Part shown: positions 46,483 through 58,673 of the stretch, one piece after another
How positions within the stretch are numbered: the first letter of the stretch is position 1
How the letters are laid out: the number at the start of each line of letters is the position of its first letter
Assembly: GCA_015039365.1 (NCBI GenBank)
Contig: WION01000004.1
Span: forward strand, 186,001-250,000
Length of the DNA stretch: 64,000 nt
DNA from: Amanita rubescens
Lineage: Eukaryota; Basidiomycota; Agaricomycetes; Agaricales; Amanitaceae
Direction: 5' to 3'
Notes under the pieces: generated by a model
What the model was told of the DNA's origin: nothing
Database searches by the model: none
Seen by the model: only the letters and a program-made list of their open reading frames with translations
Translations under genes and position numbers: made by a program

Positions 46483-48429
46483 TTATGAGGGTGGACTCTG
46501 AATCCCCTTGAACTCCTCTCCTAGTGTTATAAACACGATGCGTATATCTTTCTTTGCTTTTGCTGGAAGTTTATTGATAACCATGTCGAGTCCTCGAAAA
46601 TTGATAGGGTGACGGGGTGACACTGTCATCTGGAAGAGGAATGTGATGTATTCTGGGGAGATAAACAATGCATGAACGGAAGGCTCGCTTTTCAAGATCA
46701 GGGCCATGTGAAAATCAGCATGAACGTTTTGGGATCCCGGCTTTTCACGCATGGATGAAGAATAATAACGGCTTTTCTCCTTCGCAACAGGAGCACCAGG
46801 TATGTAAATATCCAGTTTCGGACCCGAGGGCAGGCGTGTCATACTCAATGTGAGGCACTTGCGAATGGAAAAATGTGCGGCATGTTCAAACAGACTGCTG
46901 GCTATGTCATGAGTATCAGGATCATCGAGATACTCCGTCAGTTTTTTCGAGAGCTGCGCCTGCATAACTATACGAATGCGTTCAAATACAGGTTCGGCGA
47001 TGTAGTTGCTCATTAGCTCTGCGTGTTGTGAGCCACTCGTCATCAGCAGGTTCCACCCTAACTAGAAGGTGGCTTGTTGTGCGAGGGAAGTCATCTATGG
47101 ACCATATTTGTTCAGGCCACGGGTGACTTGCTCCAGTTGGACGCGCAAATCAAGGGAGTCGAGGGACCTGAAGCATAATCGCGGGGTTCCAGGGAAGGTG
47201 GAGTAAGCATGCTGTAGCCGTTTGCAGTAATCCAGATCCAGATCAACTGTGTTCAAGTCTTTGTTGCAGAAAAGTAAGCTGAAATGGATATTGACTGTAA
47301 ATGACAAACATGTGGCTACTGCGTTTCACTCACCTCGCGATATATAAAGGCCCCCATCCCCATGTGGGCATCCAGCAGGTCCTCGCTAGGTGGGGCAGCC
47401 ACAATGACCCTGCCCTTACGAATAAAATACTTCAGGCACAAATGTCCCGGGATTAACCAATGCACAACATTCCGAATCGCGATCTAGCTCCGGGATGCGG
47501 TGTCCGTCCGACAAGGTCAACCTTCTGACTCCCGTGTTATTGAATATGTGAGCGTGTGTACCCTCGTCGCAGTAAATGGTGGTCATGCCATCTACCAGTC
47601 GACGAAGAAGCACATATATCAGAAAGAGCCACTTTCCTGGCGTATGAAATCCAATAAGTCAAAATTATAGAATACGTATGCAATCGCGTACTGACCGATG
47701 TCAGGTTGGCCTGTGACAATCGTCGCATGGCATAAAGAGGAAAACCTGCCCGATAATGAAGATCCCAGAAAGTCTCATAAATCTGAGCAACAAGGAGTTT
47801 TGAGACTCCGAAAAATTCTGTTGGGAGTTCGATAACTGTCATCCTCCACGTCTAATGACAATGGGTCGGGGATCAGGACAAAACGCCTGACAAATCTATC
47901 CTCCCTGCCAAAAACTATTGTGAAGGGCGAGAAAGTGATGATCTGTAAAATAACATCAGCAGAATATGACGCCCAAGAAGAATGTTATATACCTGGTTCT
48001 AAGCCATGGAATGCATGATCGGAGACGGGGGCAGATGAGTGGCGGCACGTAGGATTCGAAACCGTTACAAGATTGAGGATGATTGAGCAACGAATCAACG
48101 AACGAGACAGTTTTTTCAGTAACGATCAACCATGGAGATTCACGCAGCCCTGACAATTATCTGGATGTATTCCAGGTTGCCTTGAAAAGATATTGAAGAT
48201 CCTGGCCGAGGGATCTAATTTGTCCGCAAAATTCGAAAGATCATCTCCCATGGACCTTCACGTAGCGACTCCTCAATGGCGCTCACCTTCCACAATTCCA
48301 GAGTGTAAGGATGTTCATTTTTAAGGTATCTAGTTCTCGCTTTCTTTGAATAACTTCCTTCAACTCGCTAACCTGAAAATCGCGGCCTGCGGTAACTGAA
48401 AAGACATTAGATTCGCGAGAGGGTGGCAT
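46483..48429 (-). CDS. Crinkler (CRN)-like protein
   Basis: The N-terminus resembles the Crinkler header: SNVFSVTAGRDFQVSELKEV, IQRKRELDTL and ILTLW, the ubiquitin-like LFLAK/LxLWK-type fold ending near 48290. Middle exons (YETFWDLHYRAGFPLYAMRR near 47750, MTTIYCDEGTHAHIFNN near 47560, NPGTFVPEVFYS near 47430) have no domain I can name. The C-terminal exon (KLDIYIPGAPVAKEKSRYYS, ALFISPEYITFLFQMTVSP, HPINFRGLDMVINKLPAKAK, IRIVFITLGEEFKG) matches the beta-rich tail common in fungal and oomycete CRN proteins. CRNs are multicopy, fast-evolving proteins; some act in host nuclei or in conflict between strains. Start taken at 48429 (MPPSRESN). Exon borders are only partly resolved. The gene is bracketed by a short direct repeat. 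Confidence 0.6.
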
Positions 48430-48989
48430 AGCGGTTGGTGCCGGATGGAGAGTGGGGATGAGAGGGGCTGCGATGTGGACCCTGTGGAAAGGGTAAACAT
48501 CGAAGCTTGTATAATAAATGGTTTGTCCATCACCAAGTAGTGGGCGCGGCGAGCCCAAAAGGGCAGGTCGGCCCCGCCACCTTCCCACGGGTTTGGAGAA
48601 TTCGACGATCGCGCGAAAACCTCCGCGAACGCGTAGCCGACATCGGACTAGGTGCAACCACTATTGAAGCACGGCTATTACGATTATGGATAGTTTGTTC
48701 TGAAAGCGCGTTCAAGACAGCTATAGTAAGTTAGTGTTCGCAAAATTGATTACGAGAAGTCGATATGTTGATCTTGCTTAGCCTCAGCGTCGACGCTTGT
48801 GGTGACGCTTACAAATAGCGTTGAGAAGTTTAATCGCCATCGGACGGTAGTCCTGGAGGAATGCATTCTTGTCCAAATTGTACCTTAGCATTAGTGTACT
48901 AAGAGTACTGGCTAATACATAGGACGATACTATATATATATACACGGCACCTGATACTAATATACAAGCAGCAATCTATGGTAATCCAT
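48430..48989. other. Gap between the Crinkler-like gene and the FAS1 gene
   Basis: The left part is GC-rich (about 48535-48640) with overlapping open frames on both strands and no motif. The right part is AT-rich and holds the second repeat copy at 48910-48944, 45 bp beyond the stop of the FAS1 gene. Confidence 0.45.
48910..48944 (+). repeat. Short direct repeat, right copy
   Basis: Near-identical to 46291-46323 (one A/G difference and a longer TA run). It lies in the 3' region of the FAS1 gene, just outside the Crinkler-like gene. Confidence 0.8.
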
Positions 48990-51764
48990 CTATGAATCAT
49001 CGTCCCGACCAAAGCCTCCAACCGGTTCAAACGTCGCTTCCGTCGTATCCCGTTGCCATATCTTCCTGACCCCGTAAAAAAATGCACAGATGGCGGCAGT
49101 CCCAAATACCCCAAACGTCGACGGCGCACCATACTCTATCCACCACGATGGATGATACGGCATCAAAAGTTGGTCAATCTGGACAACACCCCCCGTGCCA
49201 TCGCCGGTTGTTGATCTACCCCAGGACATCACGCGTGCCCAGTCCGAGGCGCCGTCTGTTCCGCGAGCTCCCTTGATACCAACGACAAGCTCCTTGCTGT
49301 CCTCTCTTTGACGAATTATAATGTCCCCGTAAAAGGACGATCCCGAGTACAGGGTTGAATACGTGGCAGAATCGACGAGAGGTAGCGGTTGGTTGTTGTT
49401 TAGCTCAGAGTCGAGTACGGTAGGCTTATTCTTCGGCATTGGAATGAGATGCTGGGCAATGATGGATTGCAAGTTAACTGGGTTGGCATACAGATTGTCG
49501 AGGTCGTACTTTTTGAACGCCTCGTCGGTGGGGCACAAGAGCGTCCAGCTTGCTCCCGACATATCCTTGTCAGCCCAAGGAGACCCTTCTGGTGGTGCCG
49601 TGCCATTTAGCATCCATTCAAAACCGGCTTTCACGACCAGCGCAGCCATGGTTGATCCTTTTGCGGCCTTGACCAGTTTTCCTAATGTTAGCTGGACCGA
49701 GCGTGGAATCATCACATCCGAGAGTTCATGGATGACACCGGTCTCGGTAAGTAGATCAAGGGGGAAAATTTCAGAATTCATGTCAGCCCAGCCACCGCTA
49801 CCGCTGATGAAAATGCTTCCATTCTTCGTGCGATCGAATTGGACGTCGGTCCCTTCCAGTGTCGCAAAGGTGTGCTGCGACCCGTTTGTGATCGAGCGCG
49901 CATAGTAGACGTCCCGTATTGCATGATGTCGCACCACATTCTCCAAGTCCTGCTTGGCAGTCGTCGATAATAGATGGTTGCTGACGAGGAGACCCAAACG
50001 CTTGAAAGCAGAATTGCGGGGAATTAGGAGAGTCGTCCTAGGTGCATTTCGTAAAGTGTCGGCTTGCGACGAGGAGAAAACGGCGGCGATGAACGATGAC
50101 AAATCAAGGTGCGGAAGAGCTGTTTCGAGTGGATCGGCAGGAGGGGTGAGAGGACGAGAAATAAAGTAAATTACGGTATTATTGACTTCAACTGAAAGGA
50201 TTGTCAGATTTTGACGTAATACAACCAAGGGAGCTCTTACTGTGATCACCGATGACTCCAGCGCCACCGAAATGAATTGATGTAGATGATTTTTTCCCAT
50301 CCGAGCTGAGGTCAACGGGGAGGACTTGCTTGCCACCGGCCAAACCTTCTTCATGTAGCATAGTTTCTATGAGGGATCCGTTCTCGAGCTTTGTCGGAGT
50401 GAATTTGCCGGAAATGAAATGATATTGTAACAGCTTTTTGAGTTCGGGGCTACCTTTCTCGGGGAGATCAGAGTTGTTGTAAGCCTGCAAGACCTCATCA
50501 CGTGGAGCAAGGATGGTCATCTTGGCCTCCGTGTTATTGATGAGGGACCGGAGTTCGACAGAGCGCAGGAGAGAAACGAATTTAGTGCAGTTGAGCGCCA
50601 AGAGATACTTCTCCGGAGTCAACTGGAGAGCACCTGGCGGGATGAGGAGGGAGGACACGAGATGTAGGACACCGTTGGATGCGTAAATATCTGGTTGAAC
50701 TAACTCTGCGGAGGACACCTTGGTTTTTCCGTCAGATACCTGTACTTCCAGCGTCGTTCCGTCGAGGGTGGTTACTAAGATTGTTCAGTTGCGGAGCGCG
50801 TTGCAAATACTATGGTCATACGTACAATTTGTCGAGGGTTTCAAAGAATCGGACCATCTGACGCCTTTCTCGGAGACGGCATGCATGCTCAGAATGCGGG
50901 TGACGTCGTCTGTTGAAAACTCGCTTTCTAGGTAAAGACGTTCATATAGGTCCAAGTTTTCCCAAGCAGGATCCACGGGCAAGAATAATGTCAATGCAGA
51001 AGTACTATTGAGTGCCTTGCTGATGGCAGGGTTAGATTTGGATATCTTGTGAAAGAATGATAGAGAGGCTTGTTGCGAGACGACGTGAGCTATGAGGGGG
51101 GTCAGAAACGCGCGAGACGCGAAGGAAAAGAAAAAAAGGGCCGACCTAAGTTAGGAGGGGGTAGGAGCATGTCATCAATGCCGAACACTACGCCATTATC
51201 AGCGACTTTCTTTTCCTTGACAATCTTCACACCGCCTTTTGCGAACGCGTTGACGCCTACATACCCGTGGTCGTCCCTTGCAGCTATGCGCAGTCGCTGC
51301 GGCACACCTCCTAGGGTGCCTCCGGGTACTGGAATCCATGGTGGCGAAGGGGGTGGGTCATCGGTTGGATTTTCGAGGGGATTTGTGGGAAAGAGGAGCG
51401 TGTCCAGAACGTGAGGGGAGTCGTCGGTTGGGAGATTGTCTAAGGTGTAATTGAGGAGGTGGTAGAAGAGTTGCTGGCGAAGAATTTCGTGGATATTGTC
51501 GAGGAGTGGATCTAGAAGAGCTGCTTGCCAGAGAGGATCTGTAGACGCGTGTCTCTTAATTGCATCGTTTGTGGGAGCAAAAAAGGTTGTTGCGTTAAGG
51601 CGGTTGAGGGTGGGGATGAGACGAGCGCGCTGAAGGAGGTGAACGAGAGACTCGTAGTCAGGGTCGGCGTAGAGGATGTCTGACACGGTAGTCGAGGCGG
51701 GTCGAAACGGGACCTGCGACGCGGAAGCGAGAGCGACGGTGAGGGCGAGGAGAGGGAAACGCAT
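48990..51764 (-). CDS. Membrane protein with five fasciclin (FAS1) domains
   Basis: The start at 51764 gives a signal peptide (RFPLLALTVALASAS). Five FAS1 units follow: VSDILYADPDYESLVHLL with TTFFAPTNDAIKRH, SLSFFHKISK with LTLFLPVDPAWENL, YLLALNCTKFVSLLRSV with KMTILAPRDEVLQAY, LSSFIAAVFSSSQ with TTLLIPRNSAFKRL, and TMAALVVKAGFEWML with WTLLCPTDEAFKKYD. A single C-terminal membrane span (STFGVFGTAAICAFFYGV) and short acidic tail end the protein. Many N-glycosylation sites are present. FAS1 proteins mediate adhesion; fungal members of this layout are also found on the vacuole membrane. Introns separate the domains (for example 50200-50240, 50775-50825, 51088-51145). The start codon shares CATG with an in-frame ATG of the divergent Rav1 gene. 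Confidence 0.88.
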
Positions 51765-51855
51765 GGAGGACGAACACCGACCACCGGAACTCGGACCGGT
51801 TGATATTGTAGCTCATCCAAACGACTACGCCGCCGCGCCCGCCCTCCGCCCCGAC

Positions 51856-54800
51856 ATGTTACAGCTCGCTCATAACTACGCCGCAGCTCCACCCGCCGCT
51901 CTACACTTCCTCCCTTCCCTTTTGCTTTATCCATCCCGCGATGCCGTCATTGTCCTCGACGCTCACAATCTCGCCCTCCTCCGCGTCCTCCCCTTCCACC
52001 AAGCCTTCCCTGCTACAACCCATTCATACTCCCCAATCTCCTGCATCGCTGTCGACGTAGGCATGAAACTTGTGCGCGCCTTTTCTTCTCCCACTTCTCT
52101 CCTAACCCTCTCCAGATCATCGCCGCCATGGCCTCCCGCGTGGCCGCCTGGTGTCCATCCACCAACGACAAAAGTTCTTGGCGCGTTCATTCTACCCTCG
52201 TTCTATCAGAAGGCGCGACAGTCACTGCCCTGGCCAGCAGATCAGGTTCGTCCAATTCGCTTCCTCCCCGCCTCCCCCTGACCCTTGCAGGACTACTCGC
52301 CGTCGGCTGCCAGAACGGCCTGTCTGTCTATTCCTTGATTCTTGATAACGATCTCCCGACATGGTCTCCGAAATGGACCGTCTCGTATGTGTTTTGCGTT
52401 TCTACATGTCCGTGGACCTGAACCGAATAGGACCAACACCCCCGCCCTAATTCGTTATTGTCCCACTCTCCAATTCATTGCGACCTCGTCCAACGTGCGT
52501 CGACCTGTTCCCTTCAGCTTCGTCTACAAAACGAAAGTAGGCAGACAACACCGTCAGATTGTATTCCACGACATCCGGCCGAGTGATCCAATCCATCCGT
52601 CATCCTCGTCCTGTCATTAATATCTCCTGGAGACACTCCCAGGCCTCCAGCCGGTCAGTTTCTTGTCCCTCGACTTGAAAGCAGCTGAACGCGAATAGGG
52701 ACGATTTGATCCTCTACACCATAACATCAGATGCCACTTTGCGAATATTCATGCCCGTGCTCGATCGGCCAATGCATCTGCAGCTGCACGCGTCGCTTGA
52801 CATTTTCTCTTGCGTCCCCTTCTCCGAGCTAGCGAATGCTTCAGATTCTGCTATTTTTTGGCTAGATAGAGAAACTATCAGTCAGACTCTCAACCACCTC
52901 CTTATGAAGACACCGCCCAAGGATGACGCCTGCTCAAGACGAATAAAGATCATTTAGAACAGGGATGGGATCTCTTTTTGCGCACTCTCGCAGATGGTTC
53001 GATTGTCGTTACTGCTGTTGCGGTCAGTTCTCAGGATCGTTCAAATCCCAGGCGCTCATTTGCACCATAGAATATTGATCGTAGACCTCCAACTCTGATA
53101 CGGCAATTTACTCTGCAACATCTTCCTCCATCCACTCTTCACCCACCACAGTTACCTGTATGCACTACCAGGCTCTGATCCCTCGAATTTGACAATTATC
53201 ACATCACCACCCTTGTCCACTTACACAGTCCAACCACTCTCCTTCTTCGACGCCCAGAGCGATAGTTTCCGCTTAAATAACAGATTACTGGACCGGGTGC
53301 CCGATGAAGAATCGGATATTGTACGATTTGTGAGGACACCGGAAGGACGCGGTGTAGCAGCCATCCGTACAAACGGCGGTGGAGATGTGTGGACAATTAC
53401 TGAACATGAGGCAGAACTACGCCGGACGGGGCATTGGTGCGCGGCAGAATTTGTAGTCGTGCTTGACGAAGGTACGGTGTTTCGCCATTCAGCTGATCCA
53501 TATAAACCCCACGCGTAGGCAGGAGCTTTGCGGCATATTCAAAGGTTAAAGGTACCTTGACTCTACACGCATCGCAATCCCACACGATATCCCTTCCACC
53601 CCTCATGTCCCTCTTTTCCTTGCCTTCTCAGAGTAGACACGAGAATATCTTTGCTATAACACCAGACTTTACCATCATTCAGGTTCGCGTAGAGGGAGGG
53701 CGCGAACTCTTTATCCACTCGATTTCCCAGCTGCCACTTTCTAGTCCACCGCAAAAGATTCTACCCGTCGATCCCATGTCATGGAGCTCAAATCAAGGGA
53801 CTACGTCAAAACACGATGTGTTGCTCAGTTTATCGAGCACCGGCGAACTCGAGTTTTGGGTCCCGGAAGAGGACGAAGCACAACCATGGCGCCGCACCGG
53901 CAAGGTAAGAACAGGACGATTAGGAATGAAAAAGGGCTCGGTGTAGTTCAGCAAAAAAGACAGCGCTTAGTACGTGTTAATAGTGAATGGGGCACTTTAC
54001 TGATAATCTGTTGTAGCTGTTCCCGTTAAGGATGGAGAGGAACTAACTATATGGGATTCTCAGGAATCGGAATTCGCCTCTGGTCTAGAATACCGCTGTA
54101 CGTATGAGTAAGTCGACGTTCTGCTTTGTTTCAATGCGTTATTGATTTTGGCGGCAGCGAGAAGGTGAATGACCTTGATTGGACGTCAACACCAGATCAA
54201 CAATCCATTCTCGCTGTCGGATTCTTGTATCATGTTGATTTGCTATGCCAACAACGAATGACCTATTTCGATCCTGGTCCCGGCTGGGCCCTTTGCTATA
54301 AAATAGAGATCGGAAGGTGACCTGCAATTTGACATGGTCATTTAACAAGATGCTAATTCTGCCTAGTATTATTCCTTATCCGATCAATGACTCTATCTGG
54401 TTGACTAATGGCTCGTTCATAATCGGTGCTGGGCATCATCTATGTCTCTTTGGCCCAACTGAGCCGTCCAAGAGCTTATTTGAATATGCAGCTCGGCAGA
54501 ATGGACCATTGGAAGACTACCACCCTCAAATGCTACTGCAGTGCCTATTATGGGGTAAGCAGGGAAGAAGTTTTGTTAAGAAACACCATCTAACTATTCA
54601 AAAAGGAAAAGTAGAGTTGGTAAAGGAGATCATCGAAAATCTTGCACATGATGTTCGTAATTACGAAAAAGAAGGCAGCACATGGCATTGGACCCCTCTA
54701 CCCGTTGAGAAATTTTACGAGTCAGATGGCATTCGTCCTATGGTACGGGTCTTCTTTCTAGAATTGGATCATATTCAAATTACGCTTACAGCAAAACGGG

Positions 54801-56634
54801 ATCACATTGAGAAAGAACTACACCTCGTTATTTAATGGGAAGGACGAACAGGACATGTGAGATTATTCTATTAGAGTACAACCGATGCCTCACGGGAAAT
54901 GTAGTGCTGAAGATGTTTTCTCACGTCCACTTGTCACCCGTCTGATTGATACCCTGGAAAACCGACCTATTCCACATCTAACTCCGAATGAGCAGGCTCA
55001 CCTGCTCGTTCTTCTTCAGACAACGCTTGAAGTAGGTCGCGCACTGCATTTAAGCCATCATAGCTCATCTACTCACTTAGATTGAAGAACAAAGACGTGC
55101 ACTGGATGCTAATGGACTCCGATTCCTAATATCAACGAGGTCATTCTACATACTGAATCGTCGAGCATTGGCACCAGCCAGCCCAAAAACAAAAGGCGCT
55201 GTACCGAGACGGACTGAACGACGGGAAAGACTTCGGTTTCGCGATATGGTGTGGGCTTTCCACAGTGAAAGTCAAGGATTGCTCCTCGATGCAATCGTCA
55301 CCACATGCAAGGGCAAGCTGTTGTGGTCAGATGCTCGGGCGCTTGGTATCCCTTTGTGGTTGAATTCAACAGATGAGCTGGTCAGTGTATTTATTATGTT
55401 GTGCCAGGCAGGTATTGTTAATGCCCTTCCTATAGAAAACGCAAGTGGAAAATATTGCACGCAATGAATATTTGGCAGGAGATAACCGCGATCCGATCGC
55501 TTGCTCCTTGTTTTACTTTGCTCTGGGCAAGGTTAAACTGGTTCACGGCCTGTGGAGGCAGGCGGCATGGCATAAAGAACAATCCGTTATGCTTAAATTT
55601 CTTTCGAATGACTTTTCACAACCGCGTTGGCGGACTGCGGCGCTTAAGAACGCCTACGCGCTATTAGCGAAACAGCGATTCGGTAAGCATACACGATCTT
55701 TATCTCCTCCCGCTTCTGAATATCGTCAGAATATGCTGCTGCATTTTTCTTGCTGGGTAATTCCCTACGCGATGCTGTCAATGTATGCATCAGGAACTTG
55801 GAAGACTTTCAGCTTGCAATCACATTAGCACGCGTGGTAGAACAAAGTAACGAAGGACCCGTTTTTTTGGATATCGTAAAAAACAACGTTCTTCCTGCTG
55901 CGTTTACCAACGGTAATCGTTGGCTCGCAAGCTGGGCATTCTGGCTCCTTTATAGGAGAGATCTAGCCGTGAGGGTGCTCTTGGTAAGTACTAAAAAAGT
56001 ACCATGCATGTTAGGGAATTAACTTGCGTTGCAATGACAGACTCCGTTGCAGGATATTGTGGCAGCGTACGACATCAAGGTCGGCGAAATCGGTGAACCT
56101 CACTACGACGATCCCAGTCTTGCGTTGTTATTCTCACAGCTACGATCCAAGACGCTGCAAGCTGCCAAAGGGACAAGCGAAATTTCAAGTCGTTCTGAAT
56201 TCAACTTTGTGCTTCAAATAGCTCGCGTATTCTGCAGAATGGGTGCGGCTGACTCTAAATCGATTCGTCACCACTGTGGAATCTGATCGATTGTTTGCTT
56301 AGGATGCCACGCTCTCGCTCTGGATCTCGTTCGATCGTGGTCTTTTGAGCGTCCGCAAGCTAGCTCGTCGATCATGCAAGTTCCGCCGAGCCCCAAAGCC
56401 TCCCGGAGCGTATTTGCTCTTGAGCACGCCTTTCGCCACAGGCCGTCGATACTGATTGACATGAGTGTGTCATCGCCACCAACGCCTGTCTTGGTAGATC
56501 GACCGTCAAAGGCGGTGGAAGATAGCGCAGACCTTCTTGCACGGAAGACTGGCATCGGTAATTTAATGAGAGCCGCCAAGAAGGATGTCGAGATACCCGA
56601 TTTCGACATGAATGCATTCTCCATGTTATCGTAA
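51856..56634 (+). CDS. RAV1: RAVE complex subunit Rav1 (DmX-like)
   Basis: Rav1 is the large subunit of RAVE, which assembles V-ATPase V1 on Vo. The N-terminal half is a double WD40-type propeller (VIVLDAHNLALLRVLPFHQA, LLAVGCQNGLSVYSL, DDLILYTITSDATLRIFMPV, NIDRRPPTLIRQFTLQHLP, EELTIWDSQESEFASGLEYR, VNDLDWTSTPDQQSILAVGF). The conserved Rav1p C-terminal region follows: PLEDYHPQMLLQCLLWGK, HLTPNEQAHLLVLLQTTLE, EQRRALDANGLRFLISTRS, RFRDMVWAFHSESQGLLLD, GKVKLVHGLWRQAAWHKEQ and FQLAITLARVVEQSNEGPV. The start at 51856 (MLQLAHNYAAAP) fits the family; an in-frame ATG at 51763 would add about 30 residues. Two frame breaks, near 52943-52956 (one base short) and 53931-53942 (one base over), interrupt otherwise conserved exons. 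Confidence 0.85.
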
Positions 56635-56714
56635 TTCCAACTGTACACTTTATTGTTATTTTTTTTTGGCACAAAAGGTAATGTTTGCTATCCGAAATGT
56701 ACAGAAAGTCTCTT

Positions 56715-58321
56715 CTACTCTTGATATTCGACCTCGCGTTTCTTGAGCACAAGATCCTTGCCCACCACTCGCTGCCACACATCTTTTACGTCGTCAACTA
56801 CAGTTTCAAAGTGCGAGGTAGCGTCATATGAACGAGTAATAAAGATGTTGTCTGCCTGGCCCGAGCTCGTGGGTGTATATATGGGAGATATGGTGACAAA
56901 TCTATTTTAAAGTCAATACCCGAAATCCTCGACGAGCGATTCGAACGTACTTGTCATGTATCGTACCAAGAAGCTTAAGCCCAGGAGCAATTTCTAATTC
57001 AGGTTTATCTGTCTCGACGATGGTGCTGACAATAGCGACGTAAACATCCTTTGCGCAAACATTGTGGGTTGCAGAAACGATCGCAATGTAGATATCTATA
57101 ATTTGTTAGTAACAGTCGTGCAATCGGAACTTGCGCACCATTTCTTCTGTTAACCTGGTTCTGAGGTATAATAATTTGAGCGCTGTCAGCGTCATCTGTT
57201 CCAGGGATGGGATGTTTCAGAAGACAAATGGCCCTGATAACCTTTCCTTCTTCGATGACCCTGAGTTTGCCATCCCCTTGAGACAAAAAGTAGCTGGGAT
57301 CGCCGATGACCTGCTTCGCCTTCACTGTTTCCCCTCCACTAGTGACACCGACGAACTTGCCGTCGGAATCAGTCACAATCGCCTCGATCGGCTTGTCCAA
57401 CATATAGGTACCCCCATAAATAGCGCTCAGGCGGGCGAACGATTGAGGGAGTTCACCAAGGCCATAGAGTGGATAAATGTAGGGTGACTTGCCATATCGC
57501 GCCATAGAGCTGGTATAAAGAATAATGCGGTCATACGTCGGCCGCTGCGGCCTTAGTGATATAACTGCCAAAGTTCCGATCATCAGCCGTTTCGACGGTT
57601 GAACAAGATGATCTTACTCATCATCGAGATAAAGTGCCATTGCATGGCCAATGAAGTCCTGTGTGCCAGGTTCCAATCCAAATTTCTCGTACACCTGCTT
57701 CATAGAATCCTTGTCTAGGTTGATTCCTTGATGCGTGGTCGGATCCTCGTCCTTCCAGTTTTGGAGAAATTCAAAGAACTTCTTGGCTCGCCTTTTCTCG
57801 AACAAGCCCATAAGAGGGCTCTTAACAGCCTCCATTTCCGTGCTGGGTACTTTGGAAATCCTCCCATCACGATAGACGAAACTACCGGCAATCTGTTTGA
57901 ATTCAAGATAACGGGTGACAGTCCGTATGGACGAGGATCCTGGTCAGTTCGCCGGACGCGATAATGAATTTGGGTACAAGGTCGACGGCATAGTCTCTAT
58001 CGCGGCCAAGCTCCGTGGGGGGTGCCTGATCAGGACGGAATTTGCGGTACAGCTGTGATAAATGAAGATATGTTTAGAATCTGAGACACTAAGAGGATAT
58101 GGTGATGGGATGAAGGCAGCACCTGAGTTAAATTGAGACTGGCGCTAGTCCCCACCGTAATAGTCATTGCGATCCATGTGAAGGACCTTCTTGCCTTCGA
58201 CGGAGAGTAGACCAGATAGAATACATTCCGTAAGGCCAGTGCCTAGGACGATGACCTACAGGCAGTGAGAGAAGTAAAAGATTATGCGCGGATGGCAGTT
58301 TACATCGTATTCTTCGTCCAT
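56715..58321 (-). CDS. GDI1: Rab GDP-dissociation inhibitor
   Basis: Extracts GDP-bound Rab GTPases from membranes and recycles them. MDEEYD is joined by an intron to [20 protein letters not shown], then [127 protein letters not shown] and ESATHN-type repeats near 57060, ending [17 protein letters not shown]. All conserved regions are in order. At 58146-58153, right after YYGGD, the frame meets TAG, while SASLNLTQ follows one base over in the same exon. This is a single-base break in an essential protein, so a sequence error is likely. At least six introns. Confidence 0.88.
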
Positions 58322-58673
58322 GATGCAGGTGGAAGGAAAGAAGAAGCGGAGAAAGGAACAAGTGGAACAGTTGCTTTATCGATTCCAGGCGCGTGGCACG
58401 TGGTGACACTACTACTTCCAAGAATTATAAGACAACCGCACAAATACCGACGGCAATCCCAAGATACTTTAGAATCGGTTTTTTAACCTCCCCTACTGCG
58501 TTTACTCCCATCGTCGCCATTCTCCTCCATCTCTTCGTGCTTTCGTTTCCAACGCGGCGAGTTGCTAGCCCACGATGGCCTTGCCCGCCGGCTGTCGATC
58601 GACCCGTTTGATTTCTCTTGGCGGCGAATTTTGCCTGCAAGCCGCTTGATGGCTGTCGTTCGGCATTAGTCCG

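Noticed and set aside
48301..48370. Frame break in the Crinkler N-terminus
   Set aside because: An alternative frame also reads LELWK, but the uninterrupted frame already gives ILTLW at the expected place.
49363..49905. 180-codon open frame on the + strand
   Set aside because: Antisense to conserved FAS1 coding sequence; a codon-bias shadow.
52430..52620. Frame break in RAV1
   Set aside because: An intron ending at AAAGTAG joins SSN to ADNTVRLYSTTSGR in frame.
58425..58640. 71-codon open frame on the minus strand upstream of GDI1
   Set aside because: Lies in the gap between GDI1 and the Myb gene with no motif or splice partner.
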